A stretch of DNA of 64,000 nt from Botryosphaeria dothidea (GCA_011503125.2 WWBZ02000008.1:434001-498000), one strand, 5' to 3'. Positions 49,639-63,132 are shown, counted from the first letter of the stretch. Notes: generated by a model from the letters alone, not told the origin. A program made the numbers and translations.

Positions 49639-49798
49639 ACTCTCTTACTTTTCTTAGTATTAGTTATCTCGAAAGCCTAGATCTAACCGTTTCTTTTCTC
49701 TAACGTGCCTTTATCTTTCTTAAAACTACGTACCTCCTAGAAAGCTCCTTTAAATAGAGCCGTCTAGATAGTTTTTAACTTAGAGTAGACGTAAAATA

Positions 49799-49817
49799 AA
49801 TTAATTAATTAATTAAT
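49799..49817 (+). repeat. (AATT)n tail of LINE family 2
   Basis: AATT tandem units form the 3' terminus just before the right target duplication. Family 1 uses a (TATC)n tail instead. Confidence 0.85.
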
Positions 49818-51682
49818 CTACTTTCTAATATATAGATAAAAGCTAAAAGAAATAGGTTAGTAGTAGTAGCTCTTAACCTACTTACGAAATAGATCTATAC
49901 TATCTAGGCGTAAGATTCTAGGCTAGTAGCCTTAGTTCTTAGCCTAGATATCTTAGAAGTATACGATTATATATTCTATAAGAGACTTCTCTATAATATA
50001 AGAATAGCGAGGCTTCCCGAATAGATAGAAAGATTTACGTACTTCTTTCTATAGGACCGGACTACTTAGCTATCTTTTAGAGACTTTACTAGCCCGCTAA
50101 TCTAGATCTTAATTAAGATTCCTTAGAAATTCTTCTTATTTCTAATTCTCTACCTATTCTTTATCTCTAATCTACTTATATAGCTACGTAGAGGTAATAT
50201 CTTCCCCCTTAGATTCGTCGACGATACTAATATCCTAGTCTTTAGTAGATCTATAGAATAAAACTATAGAATACTAGAGGAAGTATACTAAGTTTACGAG
50301 TACTAGATAACTACCTACGAGTTAGCGTTCTCGCTAAATAAGTACTATTTTATTTACTTTATAAGAAAGCTAAGGAGATTTAATATAGTAGTAGATATCC
50401 GTATTTCTAGATTTACTAGATACCTAGAGCCTACGATAAAGATTCTAGAAATCTACGTAGATAATAAGCTTAGATAGAGACTCTATATTAAGAAAATAGA
50501 AGCTAAGATAATTAAATAGTATATATCTCTCTTCTAACTCGTAGTATCTACCTAAAAAGCCTTATTTACTAAAGCCCGCTATATCTATACGGCCGTAGTA
50601 AGACTAGCTCTTACTTATAGCTATAGAGTATAGTATACTCTAGAGAGAACTCTAGGGTAGAGAAAAATAGCTATTTAGCTACTATAGAAGATCTAAAACT
50701 AGTACCTACGTACTATCTTAGAAGCGTATAAGTTAACTAGTATATAAATCTTAGAGTATAAGACGGGGATTCCTCTACTTTTATTATACCTAGATAAACT
50801 AATATTAGTCTAAACTATTAGAGCTAAAGATAGCCTAGCTATAGTAGTAGTAGAGAAAACTTACTAGAGTATTAAATAGATAGCTAGGACTACTCTAAGT
50901 ACTAGAGGTACCGCTAGTCTAGCTAAAAGATTTCTACTTAGAAAAAAGATAAACTCTCTCTTTTACTACTACCCCTTTATCTACTAGAGCCTTCTAGAGC
51001 GAATAAGACTACGTATAGTATATAGAAATAAGTAGAAGAAGAGATAGATAAAGTTTACTAGCTAAGAAAAGTAAGATAAGCTAGTAGCCTAAAGTATATA
51101 GTAGAACCCGAAAATTAGATAAATCTATAGCGAACTATCTAAGCTATAGAGTATACTCGCTACTCTACTATATATAGAGTATATTAGACTAAAGAACTTT
51201 CTCTCTAGACGTAAGATACTAAAGTATCTTAGCTCTATCTATCTATACGGCTAGTATAGATAAACTCTAAAGTATATTCTTCTCTTCTACTCTAACTTCT
51301 AATAGAATAAAGTATAAATACTCTAAAAGATAGAAACTACGAACTACTATTTTCTTCTCTTAATAAAGAAGAAGATTAAAGTAGTAATAGACTAGTTCTT
51401 ACGCCTAGAGCTACTTAAGTAATTTAGCTTAGTAAGAGAACTAATTTAGAAAAGTAACTAGGAAGAGAAGCTAGAAGAACTACTAGAACTACTAGGACTA
51501 TTAGAACTTAGATAACTACGAGAATAAGAACTAAAGAGATAGATTTAGTAGATAAATATAGAGCTACTATAGTAGCCGCTACCGGTAAAAAAAAAATAGA
51601 ACTAGTATAGAATAGTATATCTAGAGAGAGAGAAGGGGTTTTACTAGGCGAAAAGATTTTTCCTCTCGTATAAAATAATAAT

Positions 51683-54600
51683 AGATAGATAGATAGATAG
51701 ATAAATTTATTTCTTCCCGATATAGCTCTCTTACGGGTTTATACGGGGCTAGCTATCTATAGTTATTTTATACGAGAGAGAAAATCTTTTCGCCTAGTAA
51801 AAACCCCTCCTCTCTCTCTAGATATACTATTCTATACTAATTCTTATTTTTTCTTCTTACTAGTAGCGGCTACTATAGTAGCCCTATATTTATCTACTAG
51901 ATCTATCTCTTTAGTTCTTATCCTCGTAGTTATCTAGGTTCTAGTAGTCCTAATAGTTCTAGTTATTCTTCTAGTTCCTCTTCCTAGTTATCTTTCTATA
52001 TTAGTTCTCTTACTAGACTAAATTACTTAAGTAGTTCTAGGCGTAAGAACTAGTCTATTACTACTTTAATCTTCTTCTTTATTAAGAGAAGAAAGTAGTA
52101 GTTCGTAGTCTCTACTTTTTAGAGTATCTATATTCTACTCTATTAGAAGTAGAAGTAGAAGAGAAGAATATACTTTAGGGTTTATCTATACTAGCCGTAT
52201 AAATAGGTAGGACTAGGATATTCTAGTATCTTACGCCTTAAGAGGAAGTTCTTTAGTTTAATATACTCTATACGTAGTAGAGTAGCGAGTATACTCTATA
52301 GCTTAGATAGTTCGCTATAGATTTATCTAATTTTTAGGTTCTACTATATACTTTAGGCTACTAGCTTATCTTATCTTTCCTAGCTAGTAGACTTTATCTA
52401 TCTCTTCTTCTACTTATTTCTATATACTATACGTAGCTTCGTTCGCTCTAAGAGACTCTAGTAGGTAAAGAAGTAGTAGTTAAGAAGTAAGTTTATCTTT
52501 TTTCTAAGTAGAGTTCTTCTAGTAGAGCTAGTAGCGCCTCTAGTACTTAGAGTAGCCCGAGCTATCTATTTAATACTCTAGTAAGTTTCCTCTACTACTA
52601 TTACGACTAGGCTATTTCTAGCTTTAATAGTCTAGGCTAGTACTAGTTCGTCTAGGTATAGTAAGAGTAGAGGAATCCCTATCTTATACTCTAAGATTTA
52701 TATACTAGTTAATTTATACGCCTCTAAGATAGTGCGTAGGTACTAGTTTTAGATCTTCTTTAGTAGCTAGATAGTTATTTTTCTCTACTCTAGGATTTTC
52801 TTTAGAGTATATTATACTCTATAGCCGTAGGTAAGAACTAGCCTTACTACGGCCGTATAGATATAACGGGCTTTAGTAAATAAGGCTTCCTAGGTAGACG
52901 CCGCGAGTCTAGAGAGAGATATATACTATTTAATTATCTTAGCTCCTATTTCCCTAATATAGAGTTCCTATCTAAGCTTATTATCTACGTAGACTTCTAG
53001 AATCTTAATTATAGGCTCTAGGTATCTAGTAAATCTAGAGATACGAATCTCTACTACTATATTAAATCTTCTTAGTTTCCTTATAAAATAAATAAGGTAA
53101 TACTTATCGGGCGAGAAAGTTAACCCGTAGGTAGCTATCTAGTACTCGTAAATTTAATATACTCTCTCTAGTATCCTATAGTTCTATTTTATAGATCTAC
53201 TAAAGGTTAGAATATTAGTATTATCGACGAATCTAAGGAGGAAGATATTACTTCTACGTAGCTATATAAGTAGATTAGAAGTAAAGAATAGGTAGAGTAT
53301 CGGCGATAGTAAGGATCTCTAGAAAATTCCGGTTAAGATTTAGATTAGTAGACTAGTAAAGTCTCCGAAGGATAGCTAAGTAGTACGGTCCTATAGAAAG
53401 AATCGGGTAAATCTTTCTATCTATTCTAGAAGTTTTACTATTCTTATATTATAGAGAAGCCTTCTATAAGATACGTAGTTATATACTTCTAAGATATTTA
53501 GGCTAAGAACTAAAGCTACTAGCTCTAGGTCTTATATTTAAATAGTATAAATCTATTCTATAAGTAGGTTAAGAGCTACTACTACGGATCTATTTCTCCT
53601 AGCTCTTATCTATATATTAGGAAGTAGACCGTATACTTTAGTAGCCTAGAAGATTCTATCTACTATAATTCTTTTAAGTAACTTCCCTAGCGTATTAAGT
53701 AAAGTAAAAGGCCTAAATAACTTAGCTTTAGTATAGTCGTCCCTCTATAGTTTTCTAAGAACTACGGTAATAGAGCTTTTAAACTACCTAGAATAATATC
53801 TAAGTACGAAGTATTTTTAGAAGAGCCTAGTAAGGAGTCCCCTTAGTATCTTAGCGTATTACTTTAGAAACCTATTAGTAATCTTATCTAGGCCTAGTAT
53901 CTTATCTAGGGGAAGCTTCTTAATAGTATAGAGGACCTACTCTTTAGTAAGGTCTTAGAAAATCTCTACTAGTACTAGATATATATACCTATCTAGATCT
54001 AAGAGGTCGGTAGCTCTAGAAGGTAGAAAGAACTAGTTAGTAAGGATTTCTACCTTAGACTAGTTATCGTAATATAGTTATTTATCTACTTTCTAAAGAA
54101 GTAGAAACTAAGATAGAGCTAGAGGTTCTAGTATCTTTATTCTTATCTACTTTAAGAGCTTCTAGAGTATAGATAGGTCCGAAGTAATCTTAACTACTAT
54201 TCTACGCTATACTTTTATTCTATCTCTTCTAATCTACCTCTTCTTACTATTAGTAATAGTTTAGTATACTATCTAGTCCTTCTCTCTCTCTATAGCCGTC
54301 TACTTTCTTCTAGCTACTCTAGCCTAGTATACTAGGTCCGAATACTTCTTTATCTATTATATAGAGGCCTAGAACGAGAGTCTCGCTACTAGAATAGTCT
54401 TCTAAATTATTCTTTAGATAGCCTCCTAGAGTAGTATAGTAAAGTAATCTAAGTCTATTTTAGTATTAAGAGGGGCTACTTTAAGGTATTCGAGCTTTAA
54501 TTAGAGTATATTATTAGTTCTCTTCTAGTCTACTTTCTTCTACTAGGATCTTAGAGAGCGTAGTTCTACGGAGATAGAAGAAAAATTAAGTATAGTAAGG

Positions 54601-56835
54601 ATAGGTAGGTAGTTAGAGAATAATTCGAGCTTCTAGCTAACTCTATAGCTAAGAATTCTCTTCTCTAGCTACCGTAATATAAAGATAAGGTCTAGAGTAC
54701 TCTCGCTACTACTATCTCGTCTAGTAATAGTACCTCTTAGAAGAGCTAGATTAAGATTAGCTACGGTAGCTATCTTAATTAGATTATCTACTAGGGTATA
54801 GTATATTAGAGAGGTTATACCTCCCTAAATAGGATAGTAGAGGTTAAAGTCCCCTAGGAGAATATACTCCTCTAGTTTTCTAAGAACTTCCGGTAGAAGA
54901 GATAGGGTTTCTAGCGCTATACTAGTATAAGAGGCTAGCGGGGAATTATAGTAGTTATAGATATAGATTATATATATTCTAGTAATAAGGAAAAGTATAA
55001 TAAGATCTAGTAAATAGACTATTACTTACTAGGAGTTAGGGCTAATAGCCTTACTTATAAAGAAGTAGGTTCTTACTACTTTCTTCTAGGGAAAAACTAT
55101 ATAGTAGATAGAATATCTTACTATTATTTTAACCCTCGGGTTTCTCTAAGGTTTCTAGATAGCTAGAATATAGTAGATCTTTAGGTCTACTTTCTTAAAG
55201 AGCGGAAGTATTACCCTATCCTTACTCTTATAGACGTTATACTATATAATAGAGAGAGAGCCTATATCTAATATTAACTTTCTTCTATCTCTAGGTCCGG
55301 CTACGAGGGGGCTAGTAGTATAGGCTATAAGAAGAAAGTTCCCGCGGGCTTCTCTAAGGCGTGTTATAAGCTATTAAGTCCGGTAAACCTTATTTAGTTA
55401 GGAGGCGGGGGGCGGCTTAAGTCTCTTAGCCTACCTAGTCTCCTCTTAACCGGCTTCTCCTCTCTAATCCTCTTTTTTAGTCTAACGATTAACTAGTTAG
55501 TTTAAGGCTATATTTTAGTTATTAGGGGTCCTTCCCGGTATCTTTTTAGTACTACTAGGCGGGTCTAGGCGGCCTTAGTATAGTAGGCTCTACGTACTAG
55601 ATAGAAGTTACTCTAGGCTATATACCTTTAAGAGTAGTTTACGTACTATATACTTTTCTTAGGGTAGTTCCTAGTATTATATACCTTACTATACTATTCG
55701 TATTTTTTCTTCTTTTTATAATAGTTAGTAATATAATTATAGGCCTAGTACTTAAAATATTAGGTTACTATAAAGGCTACGTTATAGTACTACGCTATAT
55801 AGATAGTAAAGTTAATAATAAGCCCTTTATTAATAATCTAGTTAGCGGTTTCGGGGTTTATAGTACTAAGAATAATAGCCGAGTAAGTTTTCCTCTCTAG
55901 AAGCTTTCTCTTTAGCTAGGCTAGCTTACTAATACGTAGTTCTAGGTATAGAGATAGGTTCTACTCCTAGATAGTTTAGATAGCTTAGAGGTCTATAGTA
56001 TCGATTTCTTCTTAAGGAACGTTATATACTAGTACTAAGTATAGCTACTAGTTAGGCCTAACTTCTTTTTCTAGTTCTATAGTCTATTTCTAGTTCTAAA
56101 GAAGAACTATTCTAGTTACTTTATCTAGTATAAAGATTCTAACGTCTCTACTAGGGAGCTTCTTAGTAGTAAGTACTTTCTTATACGCCTAGCTTTTTCC
56201 TACCTAGATCTTTCTAATAATTACCTTATTTAAGAGCTTAGCTATTTCTTATCTATTTACTATCTCTAGAAAGTAGAGAGTAAGTTTAGTAGTAGCTAGG
56301 GGGGTAGAAAGCTTCGGGGCTACTTAGGCTATAATTTATACCTAGCTACGAGTATTAGATATAGATATAGAGATAGTCTAGATACGGTTAACTATCTTTT
56401 AGACCTATTAGATCTCTTTAAGAATATTCTTAAGGCCTAGCTTCTTAGTAGTTACCTTCTAGTAGATAGTAATATAATTCTAGAAGATTATCTTAATAAT
56501 ATCGAGAAAATTTTTTACCTAGCTAGAGAGGACTAAAGAAAGGCTAGCGGATATTTATAGGGTTTAAAGGAGGGTATCTACTATTTTTAAAGCTCTCTTA
56601 ACGTATTCTACGTTATACTAGATACTCTACGGTTTCTTAGAGGTATATTAGAGCTAGATAGAGGTAGTTACTAAGGGAGGCTATTCGCCTCTTTCTATAT
56701 CCTCTATATTAACTACTTCGCGGCTATAGTTATCTTAAGTACTATTTTAGAACTCGCGAAGCCTAGAAGAGTTTCTAGGGCTCTCTCCTAGCGCCGTAGC
56801 TTAGAGTCGATTTTTTAGTATAGTTATATTTTTTT
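51683..56835 (-). mobile_element. LINE family 1, full-length minus-strand copy
   Basis: From the 3' tail (plus strand AGATAGATAGATAGATAAATTT) at 51,683 to the 5' end at about 56,835. The RT FVDD/FVDN site is at about 53,222-53,230, the endonuclease GDFN near 54,842-54,853, and the ORF1 knuckles near 55,560-55,760. It is joined tail to tail with the plus-strand LINE that ends at 51,682. The flanks do not form a target duplication, so its insertion history is not resolved. RIP-saturated. Confidence 0.85.
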
Positions 56836-57437
56836 CTTCTAAAGTTATAGTAATCCGTTTAATAAGAGAGATCTTTATTATCTTATATACGCGAATAAAG
56901 AAGATATCGATAAGCTTAGCTTAGCTTCTATTATTAATAAGAGAACGTATATTACTACTAGCTACTATAGTATATATAATAAAATAGATTTTCTTAATTT
57001 TATACGCGCGATTATCTACTACGAAGTTTAATATCTTTATCTCTTTCTAACTATAACTAGCTAGCTACTCGCTTAGCTTCTTCTACTTATATAGTTCTAG
57101 AAGACGACTTACTTCTAAAACTAGAAGTTTTTTAACTCGCTATTAGAGTCGAGTTTCTTAATACTCTAGATATATATAAATCTAGCGCGGTTATTATTAG
57201 AATAGTAGATATTAGATATAAAGTAGCCTAAGCCTCTATAGCTACGGTAGCGTCTCTATCTTATTATTACGAGGCGTTTTTTATCTAATAGCTTTAAAAG
57301 TTTTAGCTTAGGCTTATACTATAGTCTAATCTAGTCTTTTAGTTTAGTAGTAGTAAGTATACGGCTCTATTAGCTATCTTAGTTTATATTACCGCTTTTA
57401 GTTCTACTCTAGCGGCTAAGATTATCTTAAATAGATT
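56836..57437 (-). mobile_element. Gypsy-like gag remnant, downstream part
   Basis: This joins 62,611-63,132 once the LINE at 57,453-62,595 is taken out. Minus-strand translation continues the gag region (KIILAARVELKAVMQTKMANRAV), then becomes hard to follow. A CX2CX4H-like stretch may be a zinc knuckle. It could be the 5' part of old chromovirus copy 2, but protease and the start of RT are missing between them. Confidence 0.4.
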
Positions 57438-57452
57438 TCTAGTTATAGATAG

Positions 57453-60400
57453 ATAGATAGATAAATTTATTTCTTCCCGATATAGCTTCCTTACGGGTCT
57501 ATACGGGGCTAGCTATCTATAGTTATTTTATACGAGAGAAAAAACTTTTTCGCCTAGTAAAAACTCCTTCTCTCTCTCTAGGTATACTATTCTATACTAG
57601 TTCTTATTTTTTCTTCTTACTAGTAGCGGCTACTATAGTAGCCCTATATTTACCTACTAGATCTATCTCTTTAGTCCTTATTCTCGTAGTTATTCGGGTT
57701 CTAGTAGTTCTAGTAGTCCTAGTTATCCTCCTAGTTCCTCTTTCTAGTTATCTTTCTATATTAGTTTCCTTACTAGGCTAAATTACTTAAGTAGCCCTAG
57801 GCGTAAGAACTAGTCTATTACTATTTTAATTCCCTTTTTTATTAAGAGGAGGAAGTAGTAGTCCGTAGTCCCTATCCTTTAGAGTATCTATACCCTACTC
57901 TATTAGAAGTAGGAGTAGAAGAGAAGAATATACTTTAGGGTTTATCTATACTAGCCGTATAGATAGATAGAACTAGAGTATTCTAGTACCTTACGCCTTA
58001 AGAGAAAGTTCTTTAGTCTAATATACTCTATACGTAGTAGGGTAGCGAGTATACTCTATAGCTTAAATAGTTCGCTATAGATTTATCTAATTTTTAGGTT
58101 CTACTATATACTTTAGGCTACTAGCTTATCTTATCTTTCCTAGCTAGTAGACTTTATCTATCTCTTTTTCTACTTATTTCTATATACTATACGTAGCTTC
58201 GTTCGCTCTAAGAGACTCTAGTAGGTAAAGAAGTAGTAGTTAAGAAGTAAGTTTACCTTTTTTCTAAGTAGAGTTCTTCTAGTAGGGCTAGTAGCGCCTC
58301 TAGTACTTAGAGTAGCCCGAGCTATCTATTTAATACTCTAGTAAGTTTTCTCTACTACTATCGCGACTAGGCTATTCCTAGCTTTAATAGCCTAGGCTAG
58401 TACTAGTTCGTCTAGATATAGTAAGAGTAGGGAAATCTCTATCTTATACTCTAAGATTTATATACTAGTTAACTTATACGCCCCTAAAATAGTACGTAGG
58501 CACTAGTTTTAGATCTTCTTTAGTAGCTAAATAGTTATTTTTCTCTACCCTAGAATTCCCTCTAAGGTATATTATACCCTATAGCCGTAGGTAAGGACTA
58601 GCCTTACTACGGCCGTATAGATATAACGGGCTTTAGTAAATAAGGCTTCCTAGGTAGACGCCGCGAGTCTAGAGAGAGATATATACTATTTAATTACCTT
58701 AGCTCCTATTTCTCTAATATAGAGTTTCTATCTAAGCTTATTATCTACGTAGACTTCTAGAATCTTAATTATAGGCTCTAGGTATCTAGTAAATCTAGAG
58801 ATACGGATCCCTGCTACTATATTAAATCTCCTTAGTTTTCTTATAAAATAAATAAGGTAATACTTATCGGGCGAGAAAGCTAACCCGTAGGTAGCTACCT
58901 AGTACTCGTAAATTTAATATACTCCCTCTAGTATCCTATAGTTCTATTCTATAGATCTACTAAAGATTAGAATATTAGTATTATTAACGAATCTAAGGAG
59001 GAAGATATTACTTCTACGTAGCTATATAAGTAGATTAGAAGTAAAGAATAGATAGAGTATCGGCGATAGTAAGAATTCCTAGGAAATTCCGGTTAAGGTC
59101 TAGATTAGTAGACTAGTAAAGTCTCCGAAGGATAGCTAAGTAGTACGGTCCTATAGAAAGAATCGGGTAAATCTTTCTACCTATTCTAGGAGTTTTACTA
59201 TTCTTATATTATAGAGAAGCCTTCTATAAAATACGTAGTTATATACTTCCGAGATATCTAGACTAAGAACTAAAGCTATTAGCTCTAGGTCTTATACTTA
59301 GATAGTATAGATCTATTCTATAAGTAGGTTAAGAGCTACTACTACGAATCTATTTCTTCTAGCTTCTATCTATATATTAGAGAGTAGGCCGTATACTTTA
59401 GTAGCCTAGAAGATTCTATCTACTATAATTCTCTTAAGTAGCTTCCCTAGCGTATTAAGTAAAGTAATTAGCCTAAATAACTTAGCTTTAGTATAGTCGT
59501 CCCTCTATAGTTTTCTAAGAACTACGGTAATAGAGCTTTTAAACTATTTAGGATAGTATCTAAGTACGAGATATCTCTAAAAGAGTCTAGTAAGAGGTCC
59601 CCTTAGTATCTTAGCGTATTACTTTAGAAACCTATTAGTAATCTTATCTAGGCCTAGTATCTTATCTAGAGGAAGCTTCTTAATAGTATAGAGAATCTAC
59701 TCTTTAGTAAGGTCTTAGGGAATCTCTACTAGTACTAGATATATATACCTATTTAGATCTAAGAGGTCGGTAGCCCTAGAAGGTAAAAAGAACTAGTTAG
59801 TAAGAATTTCTACCTTAGACTAGTTATCGTAATATAGTTATTTATCTACTCTCTAAAGGAGTAGGAACTAAGATAGGGCTAAAGATTCTAGTACTCTTAT
59901 TTTTACCTACTTTAAGAGCTTCTAGAGTATAGATAGATCCGAAGTAATCTTAGCTACTATTCTACGCTATACTTTTATTCTATCTCTTCTAATCTACCTC
60001 TTCTTACTATTAGTAATAGTTTAGTATACTATCTAGTTCTTCTCTCTCTCTATAGCCGTCTACTTTCTTCTAGCTACTCTAGCCTAGTATACTAGGTCCG
60101 AATACTTCTTTATCTATTATATAGAGGCCTAGAGCGAGGGTCTTACTACTAGAATAGTCTTCTAGATTATTCTTTAGATAGCCTCCTAAAGTAGTATAGT
60201 AAAGTAATCTAGGTCTACTTTAGTATTAAGAGGGGCTACTTTAAGGTATTCGAGCTTTAATTAGAGTATATTATTAGTTCTCTTCTAGTTTACTTTCTTC
60301 TACTAGGGCTTTAAAGGGCGTAGTTCTACGAAGGTAGGAGAAAAATTAAGTATAGTAAGGATAGATAGGTAGTTAGAGGATAATTCGAGCTTCTAGCTAA

Positions 60401-62595
60401 CTCTATAGCTAAGAATTCTCTTCTTTAGCTACCGTAATATAAAGATAAGATCTAAAGTACTCTCGCTACTACTATCTCGTTTAGTAATAGTACTTCTTAG
60501 AAGGGCTAGGTTAAGATTAGCTATAGTAGCTATCTTAATTAGATTATCCGCTAGAGTATAGTATATTAGGAAGGTTATATCTCTCTAGATAGGATAGTAG
60601 AGGTTAAAGTTCCCTAGGAGAATATACTCTCCTAGTTTTCTAAGAACTTCCGGTAGAAGAGATAGAGTTTCTAGCGCTATATTAGTATAAGAGGCTAGCG
60701 GGGGATTATAGTAGTTATAGATATAGATTATATATATTCTAGTAATAAGGGAAAGTATAATAAGATTTAGTAAATAGACTATTACTTACTAGGAGTCGGA
60801 GCTAATAGCCTTACTTATAAAGAAGTAGATTCTTACTACTTCCTTCTAGGAAAAAACTATATAGTAGATAGAGTATCTTACTATTATCTTAACCCTTAGA
60901 TTCTTCTAAGGTTCCTAGATAGCTAGAATATAGTAGATCTTTAGGTCTACTTTCTTAAAGAGCGGAAGTATTACTCTATTCTTACTCTTATAGACGTTAT
61001 ACTATATAATAGAGAGAGAGCCTATATTTAATATTAACTTTCTTCTATCTCTAGGTCCGGCTACGAGAGGGCTAGTAGTATAGGCTATAAGGAGGGAGTT
61101 CCCGCGGGCTCTTCTAAGGCGTGTTATAAGCTATTAAGTCCGGTAAACCTTATTTAGTTAGAAGGCGGAGGGCGGCTTAAGTCTCTTAGCCTACCTAGTC
61201 TCCTCTTAATCGGCTTCTTCTCTCTAATTCTCTTTCTTAGTCTAACGGTTAACTAGTTAGTTTAAGGCTATATTTTAGTTATTAGGGATCCTTTCTAGTA
61301 CCTTTCTAGTACTACTAGACGGGCCTAGACGGCCTTAGTATAGTAGGCTCTACGTACTAGGTAGGAGTTACTCTAGGCTATATATCTTTAAGAGTAGTTT
61401 ACGTACTATATACTTTCCTTAGAGTAGTTCCTAGTATTATATACCTTACTATACTATCCGTACTTTTCCTTCTTTTTATAATAGTTAGTAATATAACCGT
61501 AGGCCTAGTACTTAAAATACTAGGTTACTATAAAGGCTACGTTATAGTACTACGCTATATAGATAGTAAAGTTAATAATAAGTTCCTTATTAATAATCTA
61601 GTTAGCGATTTTAGGATTTATAGTACTAAGAATAATAGCTAAGTAAGTTTTTCTCTCTAGAAGCTTCCTCTTTAGCTAGGCTAGCTTACTAATACGTAGT
61701 TCTAAGTATAGAGATAGATTCTACTTCTAGATAGTTTAGATAGCTTAGGAGTCTATAGTATCGATTTCTTCTTAAGAGACGTTATATACTAGTACTAAGT
61801 ATAGCTACTAGTTAGGCCTAACTTCTTTTTCTAGTTCTATAGTCTATTTCTAGTTCTAGAGAAGGGCTATTCTAGTTACTTTATCTAGTATAAAGATTTT
61901 AACGTCTCTACTAGAGAGCTTCTTAGTAGTAAGTACTTTTTTATACGCCTAGCTTTTTTCTATCTAGATCTTTCTAATAATTATCTTATTTAAGAGCTTA
62001 GCTATTTCTTATCTATTTATTATCTCTAGAAAGTAGAGAGTAAGTTTAGTAATAGCTAGGGGGGTAGGAGGCTTCGGGGCTACTTAGACTATAATTTATA
62101 CCTAGCTATAAGTATTAGATATAGATATAGAGGTAGCCTAGATACGATTAACTATCTTTTAGACCTATTAGACCTCTTTAAGAATATTCTTAAGGCCTAG
62201 CTCCTTAGTAGTTACCTTCTAGTAGATAGTAATATAATCCTAGAAGATTATCTTAGTAATATTAAGAAAATTTTTTACTTAGCTAGAGAGAACTAAAGAA
62301 AGGCTAGCGGATATTTATAGGGCTTAGAGGAGGGTATCTACTATTTTTAAGGCTCTCTTAACGTATTCTACGCTATACTAGGTACTCTACGGTTTCTTAG
62401 GAGTATATTAGAGCTAGATAGAGATAGTTACTAGGGGAGGCTATTCGCCTCTTCCTATATCCTCTATATTAACTACTTCGCGGCTATAGTTATCTTAAGT
62501 ACTATTTTAGAACTCGCGAAACCTAGAAGAGTCCTTAGGACTCTCTCCCGGCGCCGTAGCTTAGAGTCGATTTTTTAGTATAGTTATATTTTTTC
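57453..62595 (-). mobile_element. LINE family 1, full-length minus-strand copy with 15-bp target duplication
   Basis: The target duplication TCTAGTTATAGATAG lies at 57,438-57,452 and 62,596-62,610, splitting a gag remnant. It has the full set: tail, 3' UTR, RT (motif at about 58,982-58,990), endonuclease (GDFN near 60,602-60,612), ORF1 knuckles (about 61,320-61,520) and 5' end. RIP-saturated. Confidence 0.9.
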
Positions 62596-62610
62596 TCTAG
62601 TTATAGATAG

Positions 62611-63132
62611 GCTTAGTACGATCTCTTTTAGAATTATTACTATTATTTATTCTTTTATTAGAACGGATATTTATAGACTTAATTTCTTAACGACGATATT
62701 CGGTCTTACGAAGAGTTTTAAGTAGCTATTTAAGAGAGATAAAGATAAGAGTAGCTACTAAGAGGGCTAAGCTAATAGAAATACTATTCTATATCTTATT
62801 AATCTTCTCTTCTTTAGTAGAATTAGTAAGAGACTAGAGTATATATAGGCGGGCGTAGTAGAAGTCTACTATCTCTTTCTCGTTTTATCTAGTAAGAATA
62901 AGGTTATTAGTAGCTTTTTTCTTTGCGATATCTATTCTATATATCTTTTCTAGCTTTTCTAAGAAATCTAGGACTATCTAGTAGCTACTAATATACGGGC
63001 GTATTATAGTAGTAATTAAATTAGTAAGGCGAGAGTAGATATAGCGAATTATTAGCTTCTAATTTTCTTTAAAGAAATCCTCTTTAACTTTAAGCTTAAA
63101 AATTATATTATTCTTAAAGTTAACGAAAGTAT
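62611..63132 (-). mobile_element. Gypsy-like gag remnant, upstream part (retrotransposon gag domain)
   Basis: Minus-strand translation with stops read as Gln/Trp gives a gag-domain pattern: RPYISSYWIVLDFLEKLEKI, then ATNNLIL, then EIVDFYYARLYIL and TNSTKEEKINKIWNSI. This has the spacing of the Ty3/Gypsy gag region. RIP-saturated and interrupted by LINEs on both sides. Confidence 0.55.

Larger units (their letters stand above)
44818..49817 (+). mobile_element. LINE family 2, full-length element (5,000 bp) with ORF1, EN-RT-RNase H ORF2 and (AATT)n tail
   Basis: The target duplication CTACTTTCTAATATAT lies at 44,802-44,817 and 49,818-49,833, inside a family 1 copy. The element begins CTCGATTCCTCC. 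It carries two successive coding regions and ends in a 19-bp AATT repeat. It is RIP-mutated (Gln and Trp codons as TAG/TAA), but the protein is easily read and base composition is richer in GC than family 1. Only one copy is in this window, so other copies elsewhere in the genome must have triggered RIP. Confidence 0.93.
36429..51682 (+). mobile_element. LINE family 1 copy, split into three parts by two later insertions
   Basis: The parts are 36,429-38,484 (5' end, ORF1 and start of endonuclease), 43,651-44,817 (rest of endonuclease and start of RT), and 49,834-51,682 (RT to 3' UTR). The insertions are a same-family LINE at 38,485-43,636 and a family 2 LINE at 44,818-49,817, each with its own target duplication, so the order is clear. 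The RT motif here reads FVDDT (GAC GAT near 50,217), unlike FVDN in most copies. The 3' end is lost at TAATAATAGATAG, where a minus-strand LINE starts. It looks like the most RIP-worn of the copies. Confidence 0.8.
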
